Source of the DNA: Mycobacterium adipatum
GTDB taxonomy: Bacteria > Actinomycetota > Actinomycetes > Mycobacteriales > Mycobacteriaceae
Reading direction: 5' to 3'
DNA: 64,000 nucleotides
Assembly (NCBI RefSeq): GCF_001644575.1
Contig: NZ_CP015596.1
Location: 1,116,001-1,180,000 of the forward strand
The position numbers and the translations under genes are program-made. The notes beneath the pieces were generated by a model, which was given only the letters and a program-made list of their open reading frames with translations, made no database searches and was not told the origin of the DNA. Position 1 is the stretch's first letter. Each line of letters opens with the position of its first letter. Below, one piece after another: positions 57,507 to 64,000 of the stretch.

Positions 57507-58730
57507 ATGACCGTCCTGGAGGCCGGTGTCCCGACATCGGAGGGTTTGATGCCGAGCCCGTCCGACAAGTTCTCGTTCGGACTGTGGACCGTCGGTTGGC
57601 CGGGCGTCGACCCGTTCGGTGTCGCCACCCGCCCCGCGCTGGATGTCGTCGAGGCCGTCGAGCGGCTGGCCGCGTTGGGGGCGTACGGGCTGACCCTGCA
57701 TGACGACGACCTGTTCGCGTTCGGCAGCTCCGATGCCGAGCGACGGCGGATGATCGACAGATTGACCGCGGCGCTGAGTGCCTGCGGACTGGTCGTGCCC
57801 ATGGTGACCACCAACCTGTTCACCCAGCCGGTGTTCAAGGACGGCGGGTTCACCAGCAACGACCGCGGCGTGCGTCGCTTCGCGTTGCGCAAGGTCCTGC
57901 GCAATATCGACCTGGCCACCGAGCTCGGTGCGCACACCTTCGTGATGTGGGGCGGCCGGGAGGGCAGCGAGTACGACTGCGCCAAAGACGTCCAGGCCGC
58001 CCTGGCGCGCTACCGCGAGGCGCTGGACATGTTGTGCCAGTACGTGATCGACCAGGGCAGCGAACTGCGGTTCGCGATCGAGCCCAAGCCCAATGAACCA
58101 CGCGGTGACATCCTGCTGCCCACGGTGGGGCACGCACTGGCCTTCATCGAGACCCTCGCCCATCCGGAGATGGTCGGCGTCAATCCGGAGACCGGTCATG
58201 AGCAGATGGCGGGTCTGAACTTTGTGCACGGCATCGCCCAAGCCCTTTACAGCGGCAAGCTGTTCCACATCGACCTGAACGGTCAGCGCGGCATCAAATT
58301 CGACCAGGACCTGGTGTTCGGTCACGGCGATCTGGCCAACGCATTTGCGTTGGTCGATCTGCTCGAACATGGCGGCCCCGGCGGCGGCCCGGCCTATGAT
58401 GGGCCGCGGCACTTCGACTACAAGCCCAGTCGCACCGAGGACGCCGACGGGGTGTGGGCATCGGCGGCGGCCAATATGCGGATGTACCTGTTGCTGCGCC
58501 AGCGCGCCGCGGCGTTCCGCGCCGACCCGGCGGTGCAGGCGGCGATGGCGGCGGCCAAGGTATCCGAGCTGCGCGAACCCACTCTGGCGGCCGGCGAGAC
58601 CTACGCCGACCTGCTGGCGGACCCGTCCGCCTACGAACAGTTCGACACCGGTGCCTATTTCGGTGGAAAGGGTTGCGGTTTCGTGGCTCTCAACCAATTG
58701 GCGATCGAGCACCTGATGGGCGCGCGGTGA
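57507..58730 (+). CDS. xylA: Xylose isomerase
   Basis: Converts D-xylose to D-xylulose. It has 407 residues, the actinobacterial class I type. From ATG 57507 (after GAGGAGG): [33 protein letters not shown] (catalytic His), [59 protein letters not shown] (metal Glu and Lys), [49 protein letters not shown] (metal Asp and His) and HFDYKPSRT. Works with xylB across the regulator gene. The next gene, xylF, has its own copy of the promoter-operator. Confidence 0.96.
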   Translation: MTVLEAGVPTSEGLMPSPSDKFSFGLWTVGWPGVDPFGVATRPALDVVEAVERLAALGAYGLTLHDDDLFAFGSSDAERRRMIDRLTAALSACGLVVPMVTTNLFTQPVFKDGGFTSNDRGVRRFALRKVLRNIDLATELGAHTFVMWGGREGSEYDCAKDVQAALARYREALDMLCQYVIDQGSELRFAIEPKPNEPRGDILLPTVGHALAFIETLAHPEMVGVNPETGHEQMAGLNFVHGIAQALYSGKLFHIDLNGQRGIKFDQDLVFGHGDLANAFALVDLLEHGGPGGGPAYDGPRHFDYKPSRTEDADGVWASAAANMRMYLLLRQRAAAFRADPAVQAAMAAAKVSELREPTLAAGETYADLLADPSAYEQFDTGAYFGGKGCGFVALNQLAIEHLMGAR

Positions 58731-58763
58731 TGCGGCGGCGAGGCGAATATCGGCGATACCGTC

Positions 58764-58809
58764 TTGCACGTGACCTGAATCACCGATTATGTAATCACAG
58801 ACAACAAAT
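58764..58809 (+). promoter_or_regulatory. xylF promoter with xyl operator (copy 2)
   Basis: TTGCAC (58764-58769) and TATGTA (58788-58793) are again 18 bases apart, and 58787-58809 repeats the pattern TTATGT-N3-CACAGA-N-AACAAAT of the xylA site, differing only at the four N positions within the 23 bp. Same register relative to the -10. The left dyad arm is less perfect than in copy 1. Confidence 0.72.
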
Positions 58810-58833
58810 CCACGCCCCTTGGGAGGGATCCTC

Positions 58834-59910
58834 GTGAAACGAATCAGCACCGTGCTCGTCGCGGCCGTCGTCGGCGCCGGTCTGACGCTGAGCGCTTGCG
58901 GATCGGATTCCGGTTCGAGTTCGGAGTCGACGGGCTCGGCGTCGGGCAAGATCGGCGTGATCCTGCCGGACACCAAATCGTCGGTGCGCTGGGAGACCAA
59001 GGACCGTCCGGCGCTGGAAGCGGCGTTCAAGGCGGCCGGGGTCGACTACACCATCCAGAACGCGGAAGGATCCGCCGACACGATGGCCACCATCGCCGAC
59101 GGCATGATCGCCGATGGTGTCACCGTGCTGGCGATCGTCAACCTCGACTCCGACAGTGGCGCCTCGATCCAGCAGAAGGCCGCCACCCAGGGCGTGAAGA
59201 CCATCGACTACGACCGCCTCACCCTGGGCGGTTCCGCCGATGTCTACGTGTCGTTCGACAACACCACAGTCGGTGAGCTCCAGGGGCAGGGGCTCGTCGA
59301 CTGCCTCGGCGGGAAACCAGCGAACGTGGTGTTCCTCAACGGTTCTCCCACCGACAACAATGCGACATTGTTCAGCGCCGGGGCCCATTCGGCGATCGAT
59401 GCGACGCCGACCATCACGGTCGTCGGCGAGCAGGCGGTGCCGGACTGGGACACCGACGCGGCGGTCACCATCTTCGAGCAGCTCTATACCGCGGCCGACG
59501 GACGCGTGGACGGGGTTTACGCGGCCAACGACGGTCTGGCCGGCTCGGTCATCTCGATCCTGGAGAAGAATCGGCGCGCCGGCCAGGTCCCGGTCACCGG
59601 CCAGGATGCCACCGTCGAGGGCCTGCAGAACATCCTCGCCGGAACGCAGTGCATGACCGTCTACAAGTCGGCGACCGAGGAGGCCAACGCGCTTGCCGAA
59701 GTGGCGATCGCGCTCGCCAACGGCGAGCAACCGAAGACCACCAGCACCTCGCGCGACGATACGGGCAACCGCGACGTCCCGTCGGTGCTGCTGACACCGA
59801 AGTCGATCACCAAGGACACCGTGGGCGTGGTCTTCGAAGACGGCGGTCAGTCCAGAGACGAGGTGTGCGCGGGACAGTTCGCACCCATGTGCGCGGCCGC
59901 GGGGACCTGA
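58834..59910 (+). CDS. xylF: Xylose ABC transporter substrate-binding lipoprotein (XylF-like)
   Basis: Periplasmic-binding-protein type 1 lipoprotein for a pentose. It starts at GTG 58834 after GGGAGGGATCC. The signal VKRISTVLVAAVVGAGLTLSAC ends in a lipobox. It has 358 residues: GKIGVILPDTKSSVRWETKDRPALEAAF, TMATIADGMIADGVTVLAIVNLDSDSGASIQQKAA, GVKTIDYDRLTLGGSADVYVSFDNTTVGELQGQGL, DGVYAANDGLAGSVISIL and VTGQDATVEGLQNILAGTQCMTVYKS are typical of XylF. It heads the transporter operon xylFGH. Confidence 0.9.
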   Translation: MKRISTVLVAAVVGAGLTLSACGSDSGSSSESTGSASGKIGVILPDTKSSVRWETKDRPALEAAFKAAGVDYTIQNAEGSADTMATIADGMIADGVTVLAIVNLDSDSGASIQQKAATQGVKTIDYDRLTLGGSADVYVSFDNTTVGELQGQGLVDCLGGKPANVVFLNGSPTDNNATLFSAGAHSAIDATPTITVVGEQAVPDWDTDAAVTIFEQLYTAADGRVDGVYAANDGLAGSVISILEKNRRAGQVPVTGQDATVEGLQNILAGTQCMTVYKSATEEANALAEVAIALANGEQPKTTSTSRDDTGNRDVPSVLLTPKSITKDTVGVVFEDGGQSRDEVCAGQFAPMCAAAGT

Positions 59911-59916
59911 GCGCCG

Positions 59917-60711
59917 ATGCCGCCTACCGTGCCCTCGACCGAGCCGATACTCGAATTACGAGGTGTCAACAAGAGTTTCGGTGTCGTCCACGTGCTCCAC
60001 GACGTCGACTTCCGCGTCTACCCCGGTCAGGTGACGGCCCTGGTCGGCGATAACGGCGCCGGGAAGTCGACCTTGGTCAAGGCGATCGCGGGGATCCACC
60101 CCGTCGACACCGGCAGCTATGTGTTCGAGGGACGGCCGGTGACGGTGCACGGTCCGAACGAGGTTGCGGCCCTCGGAGTCGAGGTCGTCTACCAGGACCT
60201 GGCGCTGTGCGACAACCTCGACATCGTCGAGAACATGTTCCTGGGACGGGAACTTACGAGCCGAGGGCTGCTCGACGAGGCCCGCATGGAGACGATGGCC
60301 CGCGACGCGCTGACCTCGCTGTCGGTGCGGACCGTCAAATCCGTACGGCAGACGGTGTCGAGTCTGTCCGGCGGCCAGCGCCAGACCGTGGCGATCGCCA
60401 AGTCCGTGCTGTGGAACTCCAAGGTGGTTCTGCTCGACGAGCCGACCGCCGCGCTGGGCGTCGCGCAGACCCGCCAGGTGATCGAACTGGTGCGCCGGCT
60501 CGCCGATCAGGGGGTCGGGGTGGTGCTCATCTCACACAACATGGTCGACGTATTCGAGGTTGCCGACCGGATCTGCGCGCTCTACCTCGGGCGGGTGGCC
60601 GCCGATGTCAAGGCGTCCGAGGTCACCCACGGCCAGGTCGTCGAACTCATCACCGCCGGGCGTTCCGGCAGCCTCGGTCTGGCGCCGGCGCAGACCGCCG
60701 AGTCGATGTGA
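59917..60711 (+). CDS. xylG: Sugar ABC transporter ATPase (single-domain XylG-like)
   Basis: A 264-residue ATPase energising the sugar importer. Walker A is VGDNGAGKSTLVKAIAG, the Q-loop VVYQDLALCDNLD, the signature SSLSGGQRQTVAIAKSV, Walker B KVVLLDEPTAALGVAQTRQV and the H-loop VVLISHNM. Sugar ABC ATPases such as E. coli XylG have two fused ATPase domains (about 500 residues); this one has a single domain and would act as a homodimer, as in many actinobacterial and Frc-type systems. It overlaps xylH by four bases. Confidence 0.9.
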   Translation: MPPTVPSTEPILELRGVNKSFGVVHVLHDVDFRVYPGQVTALVGDNGAGKSTLVKAIAGIHPVDTGSYVFEGRPVTVHGPNEVAALGVEVVYQDLALCDNLDIVENMFLGRELTSRGLLDEARMETMARDALTSLSVRTVKSVRQTVSSLSGGQRQTVAIAKSVLWNSKVVLLDEPTAALGVAQTRQVIELVRRLADQGVGVVLISHNMVDVFEVADRICALYLGRVAADVKASEVTHGQVVELITAGRSGSLGLAPAQTAESM

Positions 60712-62042
60712 GCGCCGACGTGCACGACGAAACGAAAAGCGTGAGGGAAACCGCCATGGCCCCGGAAATCAGCACCGTCGGTTCCCGATCCGGCGGCTCC
60801 CTTGCCGAGGCGGACTTCGCCGGCGACACCAGCTCCGATCAGACATTCGGCGAGGCGGTACGCGCTTACCTGCGGCGGGTGCGCGGCGGTGACATGGGTT
60901 CACTGCCCGCCATCCTCGGTCTCGTCGTGCTCTTCGTGGTGTTCGGGTTGGCGAATGACCGCTTCCTGTCGGCACTGAATCTCGCCAACCTGGTCACCCA
61001 GGCCGGCTCCATCTGCGTGCTGGCAATGGGGCTGGTGTTCGTCCTGCTGCTCGGTGACATCGATCTGTCGGCGGGCGTCGCCGGCGGCGTGGCCGCCTGC
61101 GCGATGGGGCTGACCGTCGTCAACCTGGACTGGCCGTGGTGGGCCGCCGTCGCGACCGGCATCGCCTGCGGTGCGTTGATCGGCCTGGCCATCGGCGTGC
61201 TGCGCGCCAAGCTCGGGATTCCGTCATTTGTGGTGACGTTGGCGTTCTTCCTCGGCCTGCAGGGCGTCACACTGAAACTGATCGGCGAGGGCGGATCGGT
61301 CCGCGTCGACGATCCGGTGATCCGCGGCCTGACGATCAGCAATCTGCCCGTTCCCGCGGGCTGGTCGATCGCACTGGCGGTGGTCTTCGGATTTGCCGGC
61401 CTCGAGGTCTACCAGCATCGGCGCAAGAAGGCCCTGCAGCTCTCGCATGCCCCGGTGGGCGTGGTCATCGCGCGGGTATGTGCGGTGACCGCCGTCGTCG
61501 TCGGTGTCACGTTCGTGCTCAGCGTCAACCGCAGCGTCAACCCCAACGTGGACATCAGCGGCATCCCGTACGTGCTGCCGTTGATCCTGGTCCTCCTGAT
61601 CGCCATGACGGTGGTGCTGCGGCGCACGGCATACGGCAGGCACATCTACGCCGTCGGCGGTAACGCCGAGGCCGCCCGCGCGGGTATCTCCGTTGACCGC
61701 ATCCGGATCTCGGTGTTCGTCGTCTGCTCGTCGCTGGCGGCGTTGAGCGGCATCATCGCGGCGTCCTACGCCGGGAAGGTGTCGGCATCCTCGGGCGCGG
61801 GCAACGTGCTGCTGTATGCGGTCGGCGCGGCCGTGATCGGCGGCACCAGTCTCTTCGGCGGCAAGGGCCGCGCTCTGGACGCCGTGATCGGTGGCGTGGT
61901 GGTCGCGACGATCGCGAATGGACTGGGTCTGCTGAATCAGTCGTCCTATATCAACTTCCTGGTCACGGGCGGCGTGCTGCTGCTGGCGGCCAGCGTGGAC
62001 GCGATCTCCCGCCGGCGGCGCTCCTCCGCCGGCCTGGGGTGA
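60708..62042 (+). CDS. xylH: Xylose ABC transporter permease (XylH-like)
   Basis: A 444-residue permease of the BPD_transp_2 (ribose/xylose) family with about ten to eleven membrane segments. A hydrophilic N-terminal 50 residues precedes LPAILGLVVLFVVFGLANDRFLSALNLANLVTQAGSICVLAMGLVFVLLLGDIDLSAGVAGG, which includes the family motif GDIDLSAG. Later GIPSFVVTLAFFLGLQGVTL, VGGNAEAARAGISVDRIRI (coupling loop) and GAAVIGGTSLFGGKGRALDAVIGGVVVATIANGLGLL follow. It starts at GTG 60708 (GTGA overlap); ATG 60756 with a GAGGG upstream is an alternative. Confidence 0.9.
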   Translation: MSADVHDETKSVRETAMAPEISTVGSRSGGSLAEADFAGDTSSDQTFGEAVRAYLRRVRGGDMGSLPAILGLVVLFVVFGLANDRFLSALNLANLVTQAGSICVLAMGLVFVLLLGDIDLSAGVAGGVAACAMGLTVVNLDWPWWAAVATGIACGALIGLAIGVLRAKLGIPSFVVTLAFFLGLQGVTLKLIGEGGSVRVDDPVIRGLTISNLPVPAGWSIALAVVFGFAGLEVYQHRRKKALQLSHAPVGVVIARVCAVTAVVVGVTFVLSVNRSVNPNVDISGIPYVLPLILVLLIAMTVVLRRTAYGRHIYAVGGNAEAARAGISVDRIRISVFVVCSSLAALSGIIAASYAGKVSASSGAGNVLLYAVGAAVIGGTSLFGGKGRALDAVIGGVVVATIANGLGLLNQSSYINFLVTGGVLLLAASVDAISRRRRSSAGLG

Positions 62043-62088
62043 GGCGCTCGCCGGCAACCACCGGTGGCCGTCCTTCTAGTCTGAGTCG

Positions 62089-63255
62089 ATGGCCCCGCTC
62101 AGCGATGAAGAGACCTTCCTGATCCAGACGGTGCGCGACTTCGTCGACCGGGAGGTCAAACCGAGCGTGCAGCAGGTCGAGCACGCGAACGAGTACCCCG
62201 AACGCTGGATCGAGCAGATGAAGCGGATCGGGATCTACGGGCTCGCGGTGCCGGAGGCCTACGGCGGCTCCCCGGTCTCCATGCCCTGCTACGCGCAGGT
62301 CACTCAGGAACTCGCGCGCGGTTGGATGAGCCTGGCCGGCGCGATGGGTGGGCACACCGTGGTGGCCAAACTGCTGACCCTGTTCGGCACCGACGAGCAG
62401 AAGCAGACCTACCTGCCGCGGATGGCCACCGGGGAGATCCGCGCCACCATGGCACTCACCGAACCCGGCGGCGGCTCCGATCTGCAGGCCATGACCACCG
62501 TCGCCAAGACCGACGGCGCGGACCTGGTCATCTCCGGCGCCAAGACCTGGATCTCCAATGCCCGTCGCTCGGATCTCATTGCGCTGCTGTGTAAGACGGA
62601 CCCGAGCGCCGAACCCAAGCACCGGGGCATCTCCATCGTGCTCGTCGAGCACGGCCCGGGCCTGACCGTCTCGCGTGATCTGCCCAAGCTCGGGTACAAG
62701 GGTGTCGAATCCTGCGAGCTGTCCTTCGACAACTACCGCATCCCGGCGACCGCCATCCTCGGCGCCGCCCCGGGCCGGGGTTTCGCACAGATGATGAAGG
62801 GCTTGGAGACCGGTCGCATCCAGGTCGCGTCGCGGGCGTTGGGGGTGGCCACCGCGGCCCTGGAGGACTCGCTGGCCTACGCCCAGCAGCGCGAGAGCTT
62901 CGGCACACCTATCTGGCGCCACCAGGCAATAGGCAACTACCTGGCCGATATGGCCACCAAACTCACCGCCGCCCGCCAACTGACCTGGTATGCGGCCGAA
63001 AAATACGACAGCGCCGCCGAGAACGAGGGGGAGCGCTGCGATATGGAGGCCGGCATGGCCAAACTGTTCGCCTCCGAGGTGGCGATGGAGATCGCGCTCA
63101 ACGCGGTCCGCATCCACGGCGGCTACGGCTACTCGACCGAATACGACGTGGAGCGCTACTTCCGCGACGCGCCGCTGATGATCGTCGGTGAGGGCACCAA
63201 CGAGATCCAGCGCAACGTCATCGCTGCCCAGTTGGTGGCCCGCGGCGGGCTGTGA
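62089..63255 (+). CDS. Acyl-CoA dehydrogenase
   Basis: A 388-residue flavoprotein catalysing alpha,beta-dehydrogenation of an acyl-CoA. N-terminal helical domain SDEETFLIQTVRDFVDREVKPSVQQVEHANEYPERWIEQMKRIGIYGLAVPEAYGG; middle domain MALTEPGGGSDLQAMTTVA and ISGAKTWISNA; C-terminal SRALGVATAALEDSLAYAQQRESFGTPIWRHQAIGNYLADMATKL and the catalytic-region IHGGYGYSTEYDVERYFRDAPLMIVGEGTNEIQRNVIAAQLV (EGTNEIQR motif). The catalytic glutamate is at the position of the GEGTNE segment, as in medium/short-chain types. It starts 46 bases after xylH with no link in function evident. Confidence 0.9.
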   Translation: MAPLSDEETFLIQTVRDFVDREVKPSVQQVEHANEYPERWIEQMKRIGIYGLAVPEAYGGSPVSMPCYAQVTQELARGWMSLAGAMGGHTVVAKLLTLFGTDEQKQTYLPRMATGEIRATMALTEPGGGSDLQAMTTVAKTDGADLVISGAKTWISNARRSDLIALLCKTDPSAEPKHRGISIVLVEHGPGLTVSRDLPKLGYKGVESCELSFDNYRIPATAILGAAPGRGFAQMMKGLETGRIQVASRALGVATAALEDSLAYAQQRESFGTPIWRHQAIGNYLADMATKLTAARQLTWYAAEKYDSAAENEGERCDMEAGMAKLFASEVAMEIALNAVRIHGGYGYSTEYDVERYFRDAPLMIVGEGTNEIQRNVIAAQLVARGGL

Positions 63256-63390
63256 CACCTGCCCGATCGGGCAGTTTCGCGGTTCCAGACGGCGGGTAAC
63301 GACCGAAGCGCATTGTGACGCGGGCCACGTGGGTCCACGGTGGTGTCCAGGAGGGTGTTCCGCCCGTCCGATACCCCGAGGAGTCGACCG

Positions 63391-64000
63391 ATGGCCATTG
63401 AGCTGAACCAGATTTGGGACTTTCCGATCAAGGAGTTCCATCCCTTCCCGCGCGCACTGCTCGGTGTGGGCGCGCACGACATCATCGGCGTGGAAGCCAA
63501 GAACCTCGGCTTCAAACGCACCCTGCTGATGACCACCGGCCTGCGCGGCTCGGGGATCATCGAGGAACTCACCGGCAAGATCGAGTACCAGGGTGTGGAG
63601 GTCGTGCTCTACGACAAGGTGGAGTCCAACCCCAAGGACTACAACGTCATGGAGGCCGCCGCCCTCTACCAGCAGGAGAAATGCGACAGCATCATCTCCA
63701 TCGGCGGCGGCTCCAGCCATGACGCCGCCAAGGGCGCCCGTGTGGTGATCGCCCACGACGGCCGCAACATCAACGAGTTCGAGGGCTTCGCCAAGTCCAC
63801 CAACAAGCAGAACCCGCCGCATATCGCGGTATCCACCACGGCCGGAACGGGTTCGGAGACGTCGTGGGCCTACGTCATCACCGACACCTCGGATATGGAT
63901 CATCCGCACAAGTGGGTCGGTTTCGACGAGGCCACCATCGTCACCCTGGCCATCGACGACCCGCTGTTGTACTACACCTGCCCGCAGCACTTCACCGCCT
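63391..64000 (+). CDS. mdo: NDMA-dependent methanol dehydrogenase Mdo, C-terminus cut by window end
   Basis: Type III iron-containing alcohol dehydrogenase family, the methanol:N,N-dimethyl-4-nitrosoaniline oxidoreductase of mycobacteria and Amycolatopsis, which oxidises methanol to formaldehyde with tightly bound NADP(H). The 203 residues visible start AIELNQIWDFPIKEFHPFPRALLGVGAHDIIG and include FKRTLLMTTGLRGSG, VESNPKDYNVMEAAALYQQEKCDSIISIGGGSSHDAAKGA (nucleotide site) and HIAVSTTAGTGSETSWAYVITD. About half the protein and all metal ligands lie beyond base 64000. CGAGGAG precedes the ATG. It implies methylotrophic capacity in this strain. Confidence 0.93.
   Translation, partial: MAIELNQIWDFPIKEFHPFPRALLGVGAHDIIGVEAKNLGFKRTLLMTTGLRGSGIIEELTGKIEYQGVEVVLYDKVESNPKDYNVMEAAALYQQEKCDSIISIGGGSSHDAAKGARVVIAHDGRNINEFEGFAKSTNKQNPPHIAVSTTAGTGSETSWAYVITDTSDMDHPHKWVGFDEATIVTLAIDDPLLYYTCPQHFTA

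Overview
The window is high-GC actinobacterial chromosome, almost certainly from a fast-growing Mycobacterium (Mycolicibacterium). Evidence includes the mycobacterial haem-binding (hemophore-related) family, a LucA homologue, a CpnT/TNT-type ESX toxin, the complete ergothioneine cluster egtABCDE, two stand-alone LigC ATP-dependent ligases with a PolD primase-polymerase (the M. smegmatis arrangement), and an NDMA-dependent methanol dehydrogenase. Much of the gene order follows the Rv3731-to-Rv3700c stretch of M. tuberculosis as I remember it (ligC, lucA, aspC, dnaX, cfa/FAD pair, SRPBCC, amidase, ybaB, recR, gatD/murT, dnaQ, leuA, ask/asd, egt). Accessory modules are inserted into that backbone. 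All family calls were made by reading the sequence; no database search was run.

Layout. 0-3 kb: a truncated amino-acid binding lipoprotein, gluQ, a metallo-beta-lactamase-fold gene behind a MerR/SoxR-like promoter, and a small hemophore-type operon. 3.2-9.4 kb: ligC2, threonine aldolase and a hydrolase on the minus strand, then ligC1, an arginase-fold gene and polD1 on the plus strand. 10-15.5 kb: an HtrA-like protease, lucA, tRNA-Ser(GGA), the 4.5S SRP RNA, aspC and dnaX. 15.5-24.8 kb: the cfa/FAD-oxidoreductase pair (tuberculostearic acid type), SRPBCC protein, peptidoglycan amidase, ybaB-recR, a pyruvyl-transferase-like gene, murT-gatD and a dnaQ-like exonuclease. 24.8-28.3 kb: an AraC regulator with a divergent methyltransferase, then leuA with a leader peptide.

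28.3-40.5 kb lies between leuA and ask and is accessory. It holds a four-gene ESX toxin module (two WXG100-like proteins, a 919-residue CpnT-like TNT NADase toxin and a putative immunity protein), a decayed gene, and a minus-strand nitrogen module (amt, glnT, glxB, glxC, glxD, a FAD amine oxidoreductase and an XRE-cupin regulator). 40.6-44.1 kb: ask (with its internal beta start), asd and a secreted DUF4185 protein. 44.1-47.7 kb: a TetR regulator divergent from a PhyH dioxygenase / APC permease / RidA operon. 47.7-54.8 kb: three small envelope proteins and egtABCDE, tightly overlapped. 54.8-62 kb: a xylose system (xylB and a ROK regulator on the minus strand; xylA and xylFGH on the plus strand) with two matching operator-promoters. 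62-64 kb: an acyl-CoA dehydrogenase and the start of methanol dehydrogenase mdo, cut by the window end.

The observations most worth a second look are the CpnT-like toxin module with an apparently swapped C-terminus, the duplicated xyl operator, the leuA leader able to pair with the leuA ribosome site, the SoxR-like promoter geometry before the MBL gene, the arginase-fold gene inside the ligC1-polD1 operon, and the amt-glnT-glxBCD-oxidoreductase cluster that resembles a reduced N-methylglutamate pathway.
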